Source: Chryseobacterium sp. Leaf405 (GTDB taxonomy: Bacteria; Bacteroidota; Bacteroidia; Flavobacteriales; Weeksellaceae). Taken from it: DNA of 33,397 nt. Every line of letters begins with the position of its first letter. Within the stretch, counting starts at the first letter, position 1. Of the stretch, positions 16,341 to 24,976 are shown piece by piece. Below the pieces are notes generated by a model. It was not told where the DNA came from and ran no database searches. It saw nothing but the letters and a program-made list of their open reading frames with translations. The translations under genes were made by a program, and so were the position numbers. The stretch is from positions 1 to 33,397 of the forward strand of contig NZ_LMQN01000004.1 in the NCBI RefSeq assembly GCF_001425355.1, read 5' to 3'.

Positions 16341-16787
16341 ATGAAAAAAATAGGTGATTACAGAAAGCTTCTTGAAGTTGATAAAACTGTTACTTTAAAG
16401 GAACTAAAAACGATTTACAGGAATACGATGAAAGATACGCATCCTGATAAATTTGTGAATGATGAAGCAGGAAAGCTTGAAGCAGAAGAAAAAAGCAAGT
16501 CTGTGATTGAAGCCTATCATTTTTTGGTAAGCATTAATCCGGAAACGCAGGAAAAATATAAAGAAGAATATACTGAGACTACTACAAAATCTAATATTCA
16601 GGATTTTTATCTGGAGAAATCTATTTTGACGGTTCAGCATTTGAACGGAAATATTTACGAATATATCGGTGTTCCAAAAAATACGTATATTAAAATGGTG
16701 AATGCAGATTCTCCGAGCCGTTTTGCAAGAAGACATATTTATGGAAGTTTCATCTACAGAAAGTCTGGTGAGGCAATGGTTGATTAA
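16341..16787 (+). CDS. J-domain and KTSC-domain protein
   Basis: The 148-residue protein joins two domains. Residues about 1-65 form a J domain with the HPD motif at 34-36 (DTHPDKF), the part of DnaJ proteins that stimulates Hsp70 ATPase. Residues about 90-148 form a KTSC domain (YEYIGVPKNTYIKMVNADSP, then RFARRHIYGSFIYR), whose function is unknown; it also occurs fused to lysyl-tRNA synthetases. There is no G/F region, zinc finger or substrate-binding domain, so it is not a general DnaJ. No signal peptide or membrane segment is present. It has its own promoter box and a strong terminator. Confidence 0.88.
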   Translation: MKKIGDYRKLLEVDKTVTLKELKTIYRNTMKDTHPDKFVNDEAGKLEAEEKSKSVIEAYHFLVSINPETQEKYKEEYTETTTKSNIQDFYLEKSILTVQHLNGNIYEYIGVPKNTYIKMVNADSPSRFARRHIYGSFIYRKSGEAMVD

Positions 16788-16808
16788 TTTCTGATCCAAA
16801 AAATATAT

Positions 16809-16839
16809 AAAGCTTTCGATTGATTTCGAAAGCTTTTTT
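16809..16839 (+). terminator. terminator after the J-domain/KTSC gene
   Basis: AAGCTTTCGA (16810-16819) pairs perfectly with TCGAAAGCTT (16826-16835) over a six-base loop, followed by T. It lies 22 bases past the stop. Confidence 0.85.
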
Positions 16840-16870
16840 ATTTGAAGGTTTATTGGAGAAGAAAGATTCT

Positions 16871-17004
16871 CGTCAGTTCGAGTAAAAATTATTTGTAATG
16901 AAATGAAGAATAATTTTGTATCGAGAACGATAATAGTTATGAAAAATTCGCTCATCATTCAAAAGTTCTCGATACATTTTTTCAAAAACCTACTTGAACT
17001 GACG
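16871..17004. repeat. imperfect palindromic intergenic element, copy 1
   Basis: Outer inverted ends CGTCAGTTCGAGTA (16871-16884) and TACTTGAACTGACG (16991-17004) differ at one position. Inside lies a perfect 12-base inverted pair, TGTATCGAGAAC (16917-16928) and GTTCTCGATACA (16965-16976). It has no coding capacity. The structure resembles a short non-autonomous palindromic repeat (MITE- or REP-like). Confidence 0.75.
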
Positions 17005-17035
17005 TTGTAATTGTAACCAAATAGTGACAGTCCAT

Positions 17036-17160
17036 AAGTTCAAGTGTTTTTCGTAGCAAAGCGGAGAAAATGTATCGAGAGCCGATGAATCATAAAACTC
17101 GACCATTTAATTACAAACTTCTCGATACATTTTTTTCAAAAATCTACTCGAAATGACGTT
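17036..17160. repeat. imperfect palindromic intergenic element, copy 2
   Basis: An inner inverted pair ATGTATCGAGA (17070-17080) and TCTCGATACAT (17120-17130) is perfect. The right end TACTCGAAATGACG (17145-17158) matches copy 1; the left end AAGTTCAAGTG is eroded. Bases 17121-17161 match 16968-17007 of copy 1 at 37 of 40 positions with one inserted T. The interior differs from copy 1. Confidence 0.65.
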
Positions 17161-17233
17161 GCGTGATGAGCTTATCTATTTATCTTTTGAGGTTCTGTAA
17201 AACATTATATTAGTTGAGAACAAATATCAATGT

Positions 17234-17267
17234 AATAAAAAAACCGCATCATTGCTGATACGGTTTT
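17234..17267 (-). terminator. terminator of the RND efflux operon
   Basis: On the minus strand AAAACCGTATCA and TGATGCGGTTTT form a stem with one mismatch and a GCAA loop, followed by more T. It lies 23 bases past the RND permease stop. Confidence 0.8.
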
Positions 17268-17289
17268 AGGTTAATTAAAGGTTGTTATA

Positions 17290-20200
17290 TTAGTCTACGT
17301 GTTTCGGCGTGTAACCGTCTTCACTTAGTTCTTTATGCTCATACTCAGCTTTCATTTCAGCATCATAATCAGGTTTTTCACCTTTACCCATTCTTCTTAA
17401 AATTGAATCAAATAGTGAATATACTACCGGCACAATAATTAAAGTTAAGAATAGTGATGAGGTCAAACCACCAATGATTACCCAAGCTAATCCGTTGTTC
17501 ATCTCCGCTCCTGCTCCTTTTGCAATCGCAATTGGGATCATCCCGAAGATCATCGCAATGGTTGTCATCAAGATCGGACGAAGACGGGCATGGTTGGCCT
17601 GAATCAAAGCGTCGTGTGTATTTGCACCTGCTGCTTTTCTCATATTGGCAAAATCTACAATCATAATTGCATTCTTCGCCACCAGACCAATCAACATGAT
17701 CATCCCCAACATCGTAAAGATGTTCAGTGAATTTCCGGTGATGGCAAGAATTACCATTACCCCGATCAATGCCAATGGAATTGAGAATAATACCACAAAC
17801 GGATAAACAAACGAGTCATACAACGAAACCATTACCAGATAAACCAATACGATAGCCGCCAATAATGCGATTCCTAACGTACCGAAACCTTCAGTCTGGT
17901 TTTCCATATCACCACTCCAAATGTAAGATACACCGGCTGGCTTCGTCTTTTCGTTATCCATAAACTGAGCTGCCCATTCGTTGGCAACATCTCCTACAGG
18001 ACGACCTACCACTTTAGATTTTACCTTTACAGAAGGTGCCTTATCTCTACGCTCCAATAAACTTGGTCCTGAACCCATTTTTACATCAGCAAACTGGCTC
18101 AATCTTACCTGCTCTCCTTTCGGATTAGTAAACATTAAGTTTCTAACATCATCAATAGATTGTCTGTTGGCATCACCAAAACGGATGTTGATATCATATT
18201 CATATTCTCCGGCTCTGAATTTTCCGTCTGTATTTCCACTGAATGCCGTCTGCATCGTTTGTCCTACATTAGAAAGATTTAAGCCTAAAGAAGCCATTTT
18301 ATCTCTGTCAATATTCACCTGAACTTCCGGACTTCCAGAGTCAGTTGATAACTCTGCATCTACAGAACCCGGTACTTTTTTAAGCAATTCAAGAATTCTG
18401 TTCGCTTCTTTGTTTGCTGTTGCATTATCCTGAGCGGTTACTACCAATTCAATTGGTGCGTTGTCCGCTCCCATCAATCCGATAGGTGCTGTTTTAAATT
18501 CAACGCCTGTAAATTTCTCTTCTAAAGCTCTCTTGATTTTAGCTGATTTGATGTCGGTACTTTCGGCACGTTCAGATTTATCAACTAAAATCACCTGAAT
18601 TTCTGACTGATACAACGTTGCCTGTGCTCCACCGAAACCTGACGACTGCTGACCAACCGTTGTAATCATATCTACAACATCCTTATCATTTCTGAGGTAT
18701 TTTTCAACGGCAAGAGTGACTTGGTTTGTCTTTTCTACAGAAGCATCTTTTGGTAATTCCATCTGAACAAGGAACTGCCCCCTGTCCATTTTAGGGAAGA
18801 ATTCACCACCGATAAATCCGAATGCAACCAACATGAAAGAAGAAATTAAAATAATAAATGTTACAATAACAGTCATTACTCTTCTTAACGTTGACTTTAG
18901 AGCCCATTCCAAAATTCCTGTAATCCAGTGTGTGAATTTCTCTAATTGCTTTTCAAACCAAAGGATAAATTTTTCGAAAGGATTTTTTCCTGTTAAATGC
19001 ACCAACTTTCCAAATCTTGAAGATAACCAAGGAATAATCGTAAATGATGCCAATAACGAGAACATTGTCGCAATAACTACCGTGACACAGAATTGTGCCA
19101 AGATATCAGCCACCAAACCTGAACTCATCGCAATCGGTAAGAATACCACCACGATTACCAATGTAATTGCCGTTACGGTAAATCCAATTTCTGAAGCACC
19201 ATCGTATGCTGCACGAATTCTACTTTTACCCATTTCCATGTGACGGTATACGTTTTCCAATACCACAATCGCATCATCTACAAGGATACCTACTACCAAT
19301 GAAAGTCCCAATAAACTCATTAAGTTTAAGGTATATCCCATAAGATACATTCCGATTACGGTTGCAATCAGCGACATCGGGATTGAAACCATAACAATAA
19401 ATGCATTTCTGATGTTGTGAAGGAACAATAACATTACGACTGCTACCAAAATAATCGCTAAAAATAAATCGAAAATTACGTGGTCTGCCGCTTCAAGCGT
19501 AAAATCTGTTGTATCATCTACAATATTGATTTTAACCCCCTGAGTTTTATAATTATCCTGAACCTGACCGATTGTTTTCTGAACCAATTCTGAAACCGAC
19601 ACTGCATTGGCATCAGATTGTTTTTTTACCTGAAGTAAAATCGTTGAATTCTGGTTGTATCTTGCTACTTTTTCAGTATCTTTTTGTGTATCGAAAACCG
19701 TTGCAACATCAGACAAACGAACCTGAGCTCCATCTTTATTGGAAACCACAAGATTGTTCATTTCTTCAACATTTCTGTACTTTCCGGAAAGTCTGATCGT
19801 AGATCTTGAAGTTCTTGTCTTCAAAGCTCCCGTCGGGAAATCTAAGTTGGAAGAAAGAATCGCCTGCTGTACATCTGCAATCGCAAGACCATACCCCTGC
19901 ATTTTCTTTTCATCTAAACTCACCTGAATTTCTCTTTCCTGTCCACCCACAAGCGTAACCTGAGCCACACCGTTTACACGGGAAAAGATCGGTTCTATTT
20001 TCTTATCTAAAAGGTCATAAAGATCTTTATTATTCAGCTTATTACTGGAAATACTCAACGTCATGATCGGTAAATCATCCAATGAGAATTTCTGTAATGA
20101 TGGCGGATCTGCATCATCAGGAAGGTCTGCCAAAATAGCATTTACCTTTCTTTGAGCATCATTCAATGCATAGTTTACATCGGCACCGGTGTTCAGCTGA

Positions 20201-20478
20201 ACCATGATTACCGATAAGCTTTCGTAAGATGAAGATTCTACTTTTTTTACGTTTTCCAAAGAACCAACGGCATCTTCAATTTTTCTGGTTACCGAAGTTT
20301 CCACCTCAGCAGGTGAAGCTCCCGGATATACCGTAGAAATCGTTACCATGTTTGTTTCAAACTTCGGAATCAATTCGTACCCCATCATGGAGTAACTTAG
20401 TAAACCTCCCAGCGTAAGAATCGTAAATAATACGATAACGAGGGATGGTCTTTTAATGGCTATTTCTGCTAACTTCAT
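17290..20478 (-). CDS. RND efflux transporter permease (HAE1/AcrB family)
   Basis: Inner-membrane proton-driven pump of the HAE1/AcrB type; it takes small molecules from the periplasm or membrane and passes them to a TolC-like channel. The 1062-residue length fits. The N-terminus (LAEIAIKRPSLVIVLFTILT) starts TM1, two large periplasmic domains follow TM1 and TM7, and the proton-relay residues are visible as Asp401-Asp402 in GILVDDAIVVLENVYRH and the Lys in MLIGLVAKNAIMIVDFA. The substrate cannot be told; drug or bile-salt export is usual. The last gene of a tetR-tolC-adaptor-RND operon, it starts six bases after the adaptor stop. Confidence 0.96.
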   Translation of the reverse strand: MKLAEIAIKRPSLVIVLFTILTLGGLLSYSMMGYELIPKFETNMVTISTVYPGASPAEVETSVTRKIEDAVGSLENVKKVESSSYESLSVIMVQLNTGADVNYALNDAQRKVNAILADLPDDADPPSLQKFSLDDLPIMTLSISSNKLNNKDLYDLLDKKIEPIFSRVNGVAQVTLVGGQEREIQVSLDEKKMQGYGLAIADVQQAILSSNLDFPTGALKTRTSRSTIRLSGKYRNVEEMNNLVVSNKDGAQVRLSDVATVFDTQKDTEKVARYNQNSTILLQVKKQSDANAVSVSELVQKTIGQVQDNYKTQGVKINIVDDTTDFTLEAADHVIFDLFLAIILVAVVMLLFLHNIRNAFIVMVSIPMSLIATVIGMYLMGYTLNLMSLLGLSLVVGILVDDAIVVLENVYRHMEMGKSRIRAAYDGASEIGFTVTAITLVIVVVFLPIAMSSGLVADILAQFCVTVVIATMFSLLASFTIIPWLSSRFGKLVHLTGKNPFEKFILWFEKQLEKFTHWITGILEWALKSTLRRVMTVIVTFIILISSFMLVAFGFIGGEFFPKMDRGQFLVQMELPKDASVEKTNQVTLAVEKYLRNDKDVVDMITTVGQQSSGFGGAQATLYQSEIQVILVDKSERAESTDIKSAKIKRALEEKFTGVEFKTAPIGLMGADNAPIELVVTAQDNATANKEANRILELLKKVPGSVDAELSTDSGSPEVQVNIDRDKMASLGLNLSNVGQTMQTAFSGNTDGKFRAGEYEYDINIRFGDANRQSIDDVRNLMFTNPKGEQVRLSQFADVKMGSGPSLLERRDKAPSVKVKSKVVGRPVGDVANEWAAQFMDNEKTKPAGVSYIWSGDMENQTEGFGTLGIALLAAIVLVYLVMVSLYDSFVYPFVVLFSIPLALIGVMVILAITGNSLNIFTMLGMIMLIGLVAKNAIMIVDFANMRKAAGANTHDALIQANHARLRPILMTTIAMIFGMIPIAIAKGAGAEMNNGLAWVIIGGLTSSLFLTLIIVPVVYSLFDSILRRMGKGEKPDYDAEMKAEYEHKELSEDGYTPKHVD

Positions 20479-20484
20479 CTTCTC

Positions 20485-21546
20485 TTACTTTACGATATTG
20501 ATTTTTGATCCGTTATCAAGGTTGATCTGTCCGCTGGTAATTACCTGTTCGCCTCCGTTCAATCCGCTTAAGATCTGAACTTTATCACCGTATACTTTTC
20601 CGGTCTGAACTTTAATTAATTTAGCAGTTCCGTTGCTTACAATAAATAACTGTCCTGAACTTACCCCATTTACGAAAGCTTCCGCAGGAACGGTTAACAT
20701 ATTCTGAGTTTCAGCACCGTTATTGGTTTTAAACGTTGCCGTTGCATACATCCCTGCCTTTAAGTTTCCTTTGTTCTGAACTTCAATTTCCACAGGGAAA
20801 TTTAAAGAAGCATCACTTTTAGGTGCAATAAATGTAATTCTTCCGCTGAAAGAATCATCTGGTAAAACATTTACGTTAATTGGCACTTCTTGTCCTAATG
20901 CAATTCTACCAATCTGACTTTCGTCAACCAAAACTGAAAGTTTTAAACTGTTAATATTAACAATTTCAAACATTGCTGTTCCTATAGAAACCACAGTTCC
21001 CGGTTCAACCATTTTTTTGTTGATTGTCCCACTGATTCCCGCACGGATGCTTGTATCATTTACTCTTACACCCTGAGCTCTTACCGCTGCCTGCGCATTT
21101 TTTAACTGTAATCTTGAATTATCTACCTGCTGTTTGGTAACACCTCCGGTTTTGAAAGCATTTTCATAACGTTGATTATCACTGATCGCATTCTGTAAAT
21201 TGTTTTGAGCCTGCGTAACGTCTACCTCAATGGCATCTCTTTTAATCGTTGCCAATGTCTGACCTGCAGATACTCTTGAACCCTCTTTCACCAAAACGCT
21301 TACGATACGTCCTGCAATTTCAGAAGATTGCTGCATTTCTTGTTTTGGAAGGAAAGTTCCGTTGGCTGTATAATCAGTATCAATATTTTCTCTTGCAACT
21401 GTTACCACATTTACGTTGATTTTATCAACCTGCTTGGCAACTTCTTTTACTTCTGTTTGCTGTTTTTTCTTATTATCAGCAATTTTCCATGCTGCCAAAC
21501 CGACAAGCACGGCTGCCACGATGATATATATTAAAGTCTTTTTCAT
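20485..21546 (-). CDS. RND efflux periplasmic adaptor subunit
   Basis: Membrane fusion protein that links the RND pump to the outer-membrane channel. The 353-residue chain begins with one hydrophobic segment (about 4-20) and no lipobox, so it is anchored by a TM helix. The lipoyl/barrel-sandwich halves (ASSEIAGRIVSVLVKEGSRV to TLATIKRD, then IRAGISGTINKKMVEPGTVV) flank a short alpha-hairpin (about 110-155, rich in Q, N and A). Beta-barrel and membrane-proximal domains follow. The gene lies six bases after tolC and six before the RND gene, so translation is probably coordinated. Confidence 0.95.
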   Translation of the reverse strand: MKKTLIYIIVAAVLVGLAAWKIADNKKKQQTEVKEVAKQVDKINVNVVTVARENIDTDYTANGTFLPKQEMQQSSEIAGRIVSVLVKEGSRVSAGQTLATIKRDAIEVDVTQAQNNLQNAISDNQRYENAFKTGGVTKQQVDNSRLQLKNAQAAVRAQGVRVNDTSIRAGISGTINKKMVEPGTVVSIGTAMFEIVNINSLKLSVLVDESQIGRIALGQEVPINVNVLPDDSFSGRITFIAPKSDASLNFPVEIEVQNKGNLKAGMYATATFKTNNGAETQNMLTVPAEAFVNGVSSGQLFIVSNGTAKLIKVQTGKVYGDKVQILSGLNGGEQVITSGQINLDNGSKINIVK

Positions 21547-21552
21547 AGTTTA

Positions 21553-22905
21553 TTACGGGTTTTGTAGTGTGTTTAATTCTCCTTTTGCTTTAATTAACTT
21601 AATTTCAGCCTGTTTGTAATCCAATAGTGCGTTTGCATAATTCTGTTTAGCCTGTGTCAATGCATTTTCAGCATCCAAAACTTCTGTCAACGTTGCCAAA
21701 CCATACTGATAATTGGATTGAGTATTTTTCTGTACTCTTTCTGCCAATCCTACATTGTCTTTCATGCTTTCTATATTAATCAATGCATTTTCTATATTGG
21801 TGATAGCATTTCTATAATCTAAGCTTAAAGTCAACTGCGTATTCTGAATATCCTGATCCAAATCCTGAATATCGATTTCTGCCTGATTGATCTTCGCTTT
21901 TGTAGCTCCTCCAGTAAAAATCGGAATATTTACATTTAAACCAATTGCTGAATAATCACTCCAAAGAACTCCATTTTTAAGTCCATTAGTTAAAGGGAAT
22001 TTTGCTCCTGTTGCACCCCAACCGTAATTTGCCACCAAATTTACCGTAGGATACAAATATGCTTCTGTTGCTTTTTTATTGAATACTAAAAGCTCTCTGT
22101 TTTTATTTAAAACTTTTACTTCCGTACGTTCATCTAAGTTTACAGTGCTCGCAATTAATTCAGGTTTAGGCTCGATTGTTTTCTCTTCAAGCTGAATTTC
22201 CGTAGAAATAGGAATTCCCATATAAAACTTCAACGCATTTTTTGAAAGTTCAACTGAGTTAATTAAAGATTGTTTATTTGAACCGATGTTGGTTAACTGA
22301 ACATTTGTTCTGTCTAAGTCGATAGCTTTTGCCAACCCGTTATCAACCAAACTTTTGATTACATTTCTGGTTTTCTCTGTATTAACATAACTTGCTTCTA
22401 CCGTTTTCAGATTTTCTTCCTGTACAAACACCTGATAATAAGCTGTTGCGACATTTTCGATAATCTGTTCGTTCGTAAGTTGAGCATTTAACACATAAAA
22501 TTCTCTTGTTGATTTTGCAGCTTTAAGACCTGTAAAAACTCTTTGGTCAAAAATCGCCTGTTGAACCTGTACAGAAGCAGTTGAGCTCCAAGGTTGCCCC
22601 AACTGAGCTCTGATTTTCTCTCCTCCAAATTCAAGCAATGACTCCTGAATAATCGGATTGTAAGTTACACCCGCCGTAGCACTAATCTGCGGTAAAGCAC
22701 CGGCTCTGGCTTCATCAATTTTATATTCGGCTTTTTTGATCTGTAAAGCAGCTTTTTTGGCTTCTGCTTTATTCTGAAGTGCCTGTTTGATGGCTTCCTG
22801 AAGAGAAACCTGCTGTTGCGCAGACACTGATGAAAAACCGAAAATCATAAATGCAGCCGCTATCCCAATTTTTAGCTTATTTGCAGTTATACGTTTTCTT
22901 TTCAT
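21553..22905 (-). CDS. TolC-family outer-membrane efflux channel
   Basis: Outer-membrane factor of the tripartite pump. The 450-residue protein has a signal peptide (basic start MKRKR, hydrophobic core GIAAAFMIFGFSSVSA, cleavage before QQQ). Two repeated OEP units follow, each of long Ala/Gln/Asn-rich coiled helices with short beta strands; the second ends with the family-typical GLATLTEVLDAENALTQAKQ and LLDYKQAEIKLIKAKGELN. No N-terminal lipid-attachment cysteine is present. It lies 97 bases below tetR with no promoter box in between, so it is probably read from the tetR promoter. Confidence 0.94.
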   Translation of the reverse strand: MKRKRITANKLKIGIAAAFMIFGFSSVSAQQQVSLQEAIKQALQNKAEAKKAALQIKKAEYKIDEARAGALPQISATAGVTYNPIIQESLLEFGGEKIRAQLGQPWSSTASVQVQQAIFDQRVFTGLKAAKSTREFYVLNAQLTNEQIIENVATAYYQVFVQEENLKTVEASYVNTEKTRNVIKSLVDNGLAKAIDLDRTNVQLTNIGSNKQSLINSVELSKNALKFYMGIPISTEIQLEEKTIEPKPELIASTVNLDERTEVKVLNKNRELLVFNKKATEAYLYPTVNLVANYGWGATGAKFPLTNGLKNGVLWSDYSAIGLNVNIPIFTGGATKAKINQAEIDIQDLDQDIQNTQLTLSLDYRNAITNIENALINIESMKDNVGLAERVQKNTQSNYQYGLATLTEVLDAENALTQAKQNYANALLDYKQAEIKLIKAKGELNTLQNP

Positions 22906-23002
22906 AATCTTATACTTCGTTTATTTTTTTAATGTAGTTTTTTGTCTCCTATGTTATTATTTTTAAATGACGAATCATTTCTTAAAATACTTTAACATTT
23001 TT

Positions 23003-23596
23003 TTAATTTTTAAACAGCATATTTAAAATGATGCTTTTTCTTTCAGAAATAATCTTGTCAAATTCTTCTTCGTCTATCATCAGATTTTCCATTAATAGAG
23101 GTCTTACAGCACTCGGAAAAACCAATAAAGAAACCATATTCAGCACAAATTGAATTGGTTTCATGGGTTCTATATTTCCTAATTCCATTTCCTTTTGTAT
23201 ATCACTGTACATTTTATTGAGTTCATTTTCTTCAATGTCTCTTTTATGGCAGTTTCCTTTGTTGATCTGGGTTACGATATACGTTTCTAAGTAAGGATAC
23301 TGTAGACTTGTCGACAAGCTTCCTTCTATGAACTGCCCGATTTTTTCTTTAAAAGGCAGATCGGAATTCATAATAATTTCAGATTTTTCTTTTTCTACCC
23401 GATGTGCTTCATCAAAAATTATCTGGATCAAATTATCTCTTGATCGGAAATAATAATTAATCAATGTTCTGTTAACACCGGCTTCATCAGCAATCTCCTG
23501 AGTTGTAGCGCTAAACTTCCCTTTTACAAAGAATAAATTCTTTGCAGTCTCTTTTATTAGTTCCTGCGTTTGGTCTTTTTTTTCTTGTTTTGACAT
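23003..23596 (-). CDS. TetR/AcrR-family repressor of the efflux operon
   Basis: The 197-residue protein has the TetR helix-turn-helix at about 30-57 (SATTQEIADEAGVNRTLINY, then YFRSRDNLIQIIF), followed by a variable all-helical ligand-binding region. It is the first gene of the minus-strand unit with tolC, adaptor and RND pump. Such repressors normally bind their own promoter and release DNA when a pump substrate binds. Repeated TTAAACAA motifs around its promoter (23601-23676) are candidate operators. The inducer is unknown. Confidence 0.93.
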   Translation of the reverse strand: MSKQEKKDQTQELIKETAKNLFFVKGKFSATTQEIADEAGVNRTLINYYFRSRDNLIQIIFDEAHRVEKEKSEIIMNSDLPFKEKIGQFIEGSLSTSLQYPYLETYIVTQINKGNCHKRDIEENELNKMYSDIQKEMELGNIEPMKPIQFVLNMVSLLVFPSAVRPLLMENLMIDEEEFDKIISERKSIILNMLFKN

Positions 23597-23600
23597 TTTT

Positions 23601-23676
23601 GTTAAACAATTTTGTGCAAATATAAATCAATCAATCGTTTTGACAAAATTGTTAAACAAAATAATTAAACAAAATT
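23601..23676. promoter_or_regulatory. tetR operon promoter with operator-like repeats
   Basis: On the minus strand TTTG (23647-23644), a 19-base spacer and TATATTTG (23624-23617) form a good promoter. GTTAAACAATTTTG (23601-23614) and CAAAATTGTTAAAC (23644-23657) are inverted repeats matching at 13 of 14 positions; the second overlaps the -33 box and the first lies between the -7 box and the tetR ATG. TTAAACAAAAT recurs directly at 23652 and 23665. These are the best candidate operators for the TetR protein. Confidence 0.6.
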
Positions 23677-23746
23677 GTATGATATGCATCAGGTTTTTGC
23701 AGAATTTGAAAAAATTGCTATCCGTTAATTATTGCATATAGAGAGG

Positions 23747-23768
23747 TTTGAACAAAGACTTGTTCAAA
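23747..23768. repeat. perfect nine-base inverted repeat
   Basis: TTTGAACAA (23747-23755) and TTGTTCAAA (23760-23768) are separated by four bases. It lies in the 250-base stretch between tetR and the cvfB terminator, which otherwise shows nothing convincing. There is no T-run beyond a few bases, so it may be a protein-binding site or a small hairpin. Confidence 0.4.
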
Positions 23769-23846
23769 AATTGAGTAGAAAAATCAAGTAAATCCTAAAC
23801 TCTTTATTGAAGGAACAGTATTTAAAATTACTTATTTAAGAGAATA

Positions 23847-23880
23847 AAAAAACGGAGCAGAAATTTCTGCTCCGTTTTTT
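23847..23880 (-). terminator. terminator after the cvfB-like gene, possibly bidirectional
   Basis: A perfect 34-base palindrome (AAAAAACGGAGCAGAAA arm and its complement) ends one base before the minus-strand stop at 23882. A/T runs on both sides allow termination in both directions; on the minus strand it closes the cvfB-like gene. Confidence 0.88.
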
Positions 23881-23881
23881 A

Positions 23882-24706
23882 TTATAACAATCGAATTTTA
23901 CCTTCTAAAATATCGATGATTTTATCTTTATACAGTCCACCAACTGCCTTTTTGAAGTTCTTTTTACTCATCTGAACTTCATCTTTAATTTCTTCCGGTG
24001 AAGATTTGTCAGAAAGATGAAGCAATCCGTAGTTTTCTTCCAGCTTATCAAGAATTTTCTGTTTAAACTCATCAATATTTTCAAAACCTTCGGGTTGTAA
24101 GGATACGTCTATTTTACCATCTTCACGAATATCCTTAATATAACCGCCTTCTTCAGATAAAGGATACAATTTTTTGAAAACATCGGAAGTATAAATTAAT
24201 CCTATATATTTTTTGTTGATGACCACATTCCAGCCCAATTCGCTTTCATTCATGATAATCAAATCAACTTTATCACCTTTCTGGAAAGGCAGATTTTCAT
24301 ATTGTGGATTTCTTTTGAACTTTGTCGTTCCGGTAATTAAATCTAAAGTTTCATCGACATACAGATGAACCAAATATCTTTTTCCTTCAATGATTTTTGA
24401 CTTCTGCTGTTTGTAAGGGATAAATAGATCTTTGATAATTCCCCAATCCATAAAAGCACCGCTAGGAAGACTTTGAACACAGCTCATCACGGCAAATTCA
24501 TCCACCTCAGCCAATGGAATTTCTGTAGTTGCCTTTAATTTATTGTCGTCCTGGTAAACGAAAACTTCAATTTCATCATCAATTTCCTTATCATCCTGAG
24601 CGAAAATTTTAGGCATAAAAGCCTTTTCTCCGGCTTCGTCTGTTAAGATCCATCCTGAATGATTTTTTTCTGAAATTTTTAAAGTCTGAGTTTTTCCGAG
24701 TTGCAT
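23882..24706 (-). CDS. CvfB-like S1-type RNA-binding protein
   Basis: The 274-residue protein resembles the CvfB/YitL family: S1-like beta-barrels in series (with SLPSGAFMDWGIIKDLFIPY and QKGDKVDLIIMNESELGWNV typical of the family) and a C-terminal winged-helix part (LHLSDKSSPEEIKDEVQMSK, then KNFKKAVGGLYKD). In Staphylococcus, CvfB affects virulence gene expression by binding RNA; the role in flavobacteria is not known. The frame is open to an ATG at 24757, but ATG 24706 is chosen because it gives the usual MQLGKTQTLKI start and because a TACCTTTG promoter box lies inside the longer version. Confidence 0.88.
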   Translation of the reverse strand: MQLGKTQTLKISEKNHSGWILTDEAGEKAFMPKIFAQDDKEIDDEIEVFVYQDDNKLKATTEIPLAEVDEFAVMSCVQSLPSGAFMDWGIIKDLFIPYKQQKSKIIEGKRYLVHLYVDETLDLITGTTKFKRNPQYENLPFQKGDKVDLIIMNESELGWNVVINKKYIGLIYTSDVFKKLYPLSEEGGYIKDIREDGKIDVSLQPEGFENIDEFKQKILDKLEENYGLLHLSDKSSPEEIKDEVQMSKKNFKKAVGGLYKDKIIDILEGKIRLL

Positions 24707-24725
24707 TGATGATAAAATTAGTCGA

Positions 24726-24733
24726 CAAAGGTA
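24726..24733 (-). promoter_or_regulatory. putative -7 element of the cvfB-like gene
   Basis: The minus strand reads TACCTTTG, matching TAnnTTTG, 19 bases above the ATG at 24706. A TTTG lies 21 bases further upstream, slightly wider than usual. This decides the start codon against ATG 24757. Confidence 0.6.
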
Positions 24734-24913
24734 CGGAAATATAAAGTGAAATTGCAAAACTGAAAATCATATCATAAAAAAGAGAAGATTATGACCTCTC
24801 ATTTAAGATTTTGAAATAAAATCCATTAATTCTTTCTTGCTGCTTTCAAAATCAATGCATCACCAACTATATTTTTCGTAATCTTTTTTAAATATCGCTG
24901 TCCATTTTTATTC

Positions 24914-24947
24914 GCAAAAAAAGAGAAACCAAAACTGATTTCTCTTT
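24914..24947 (-). terminator. terminator after lpd
   Basis: On the minus strand AAAGAGAAA pairs with TTTCTCTTT over a loop of about ten bases, followed by further T. It lies about 30 bases past the lpd stop. Confidence 0.65.
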
Positions 24948-24976
24948 ATATCTTTAATTTTGAAATTTTAATAAAA

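Noticed and set aside
23684..23728. Plus-strand 14-codon frame starting MHQVFAEFEK near the tetR promoter
   Set aside because: Very short, no promoter box on this strand, and no sign of conservation can be seen.
24707..24757. N-terminal extension of the cvfB-like gene from ATG 24757
   Set aside because: The promoter box TACCTTTG lies inside it, and the extra residues are unlike the family.
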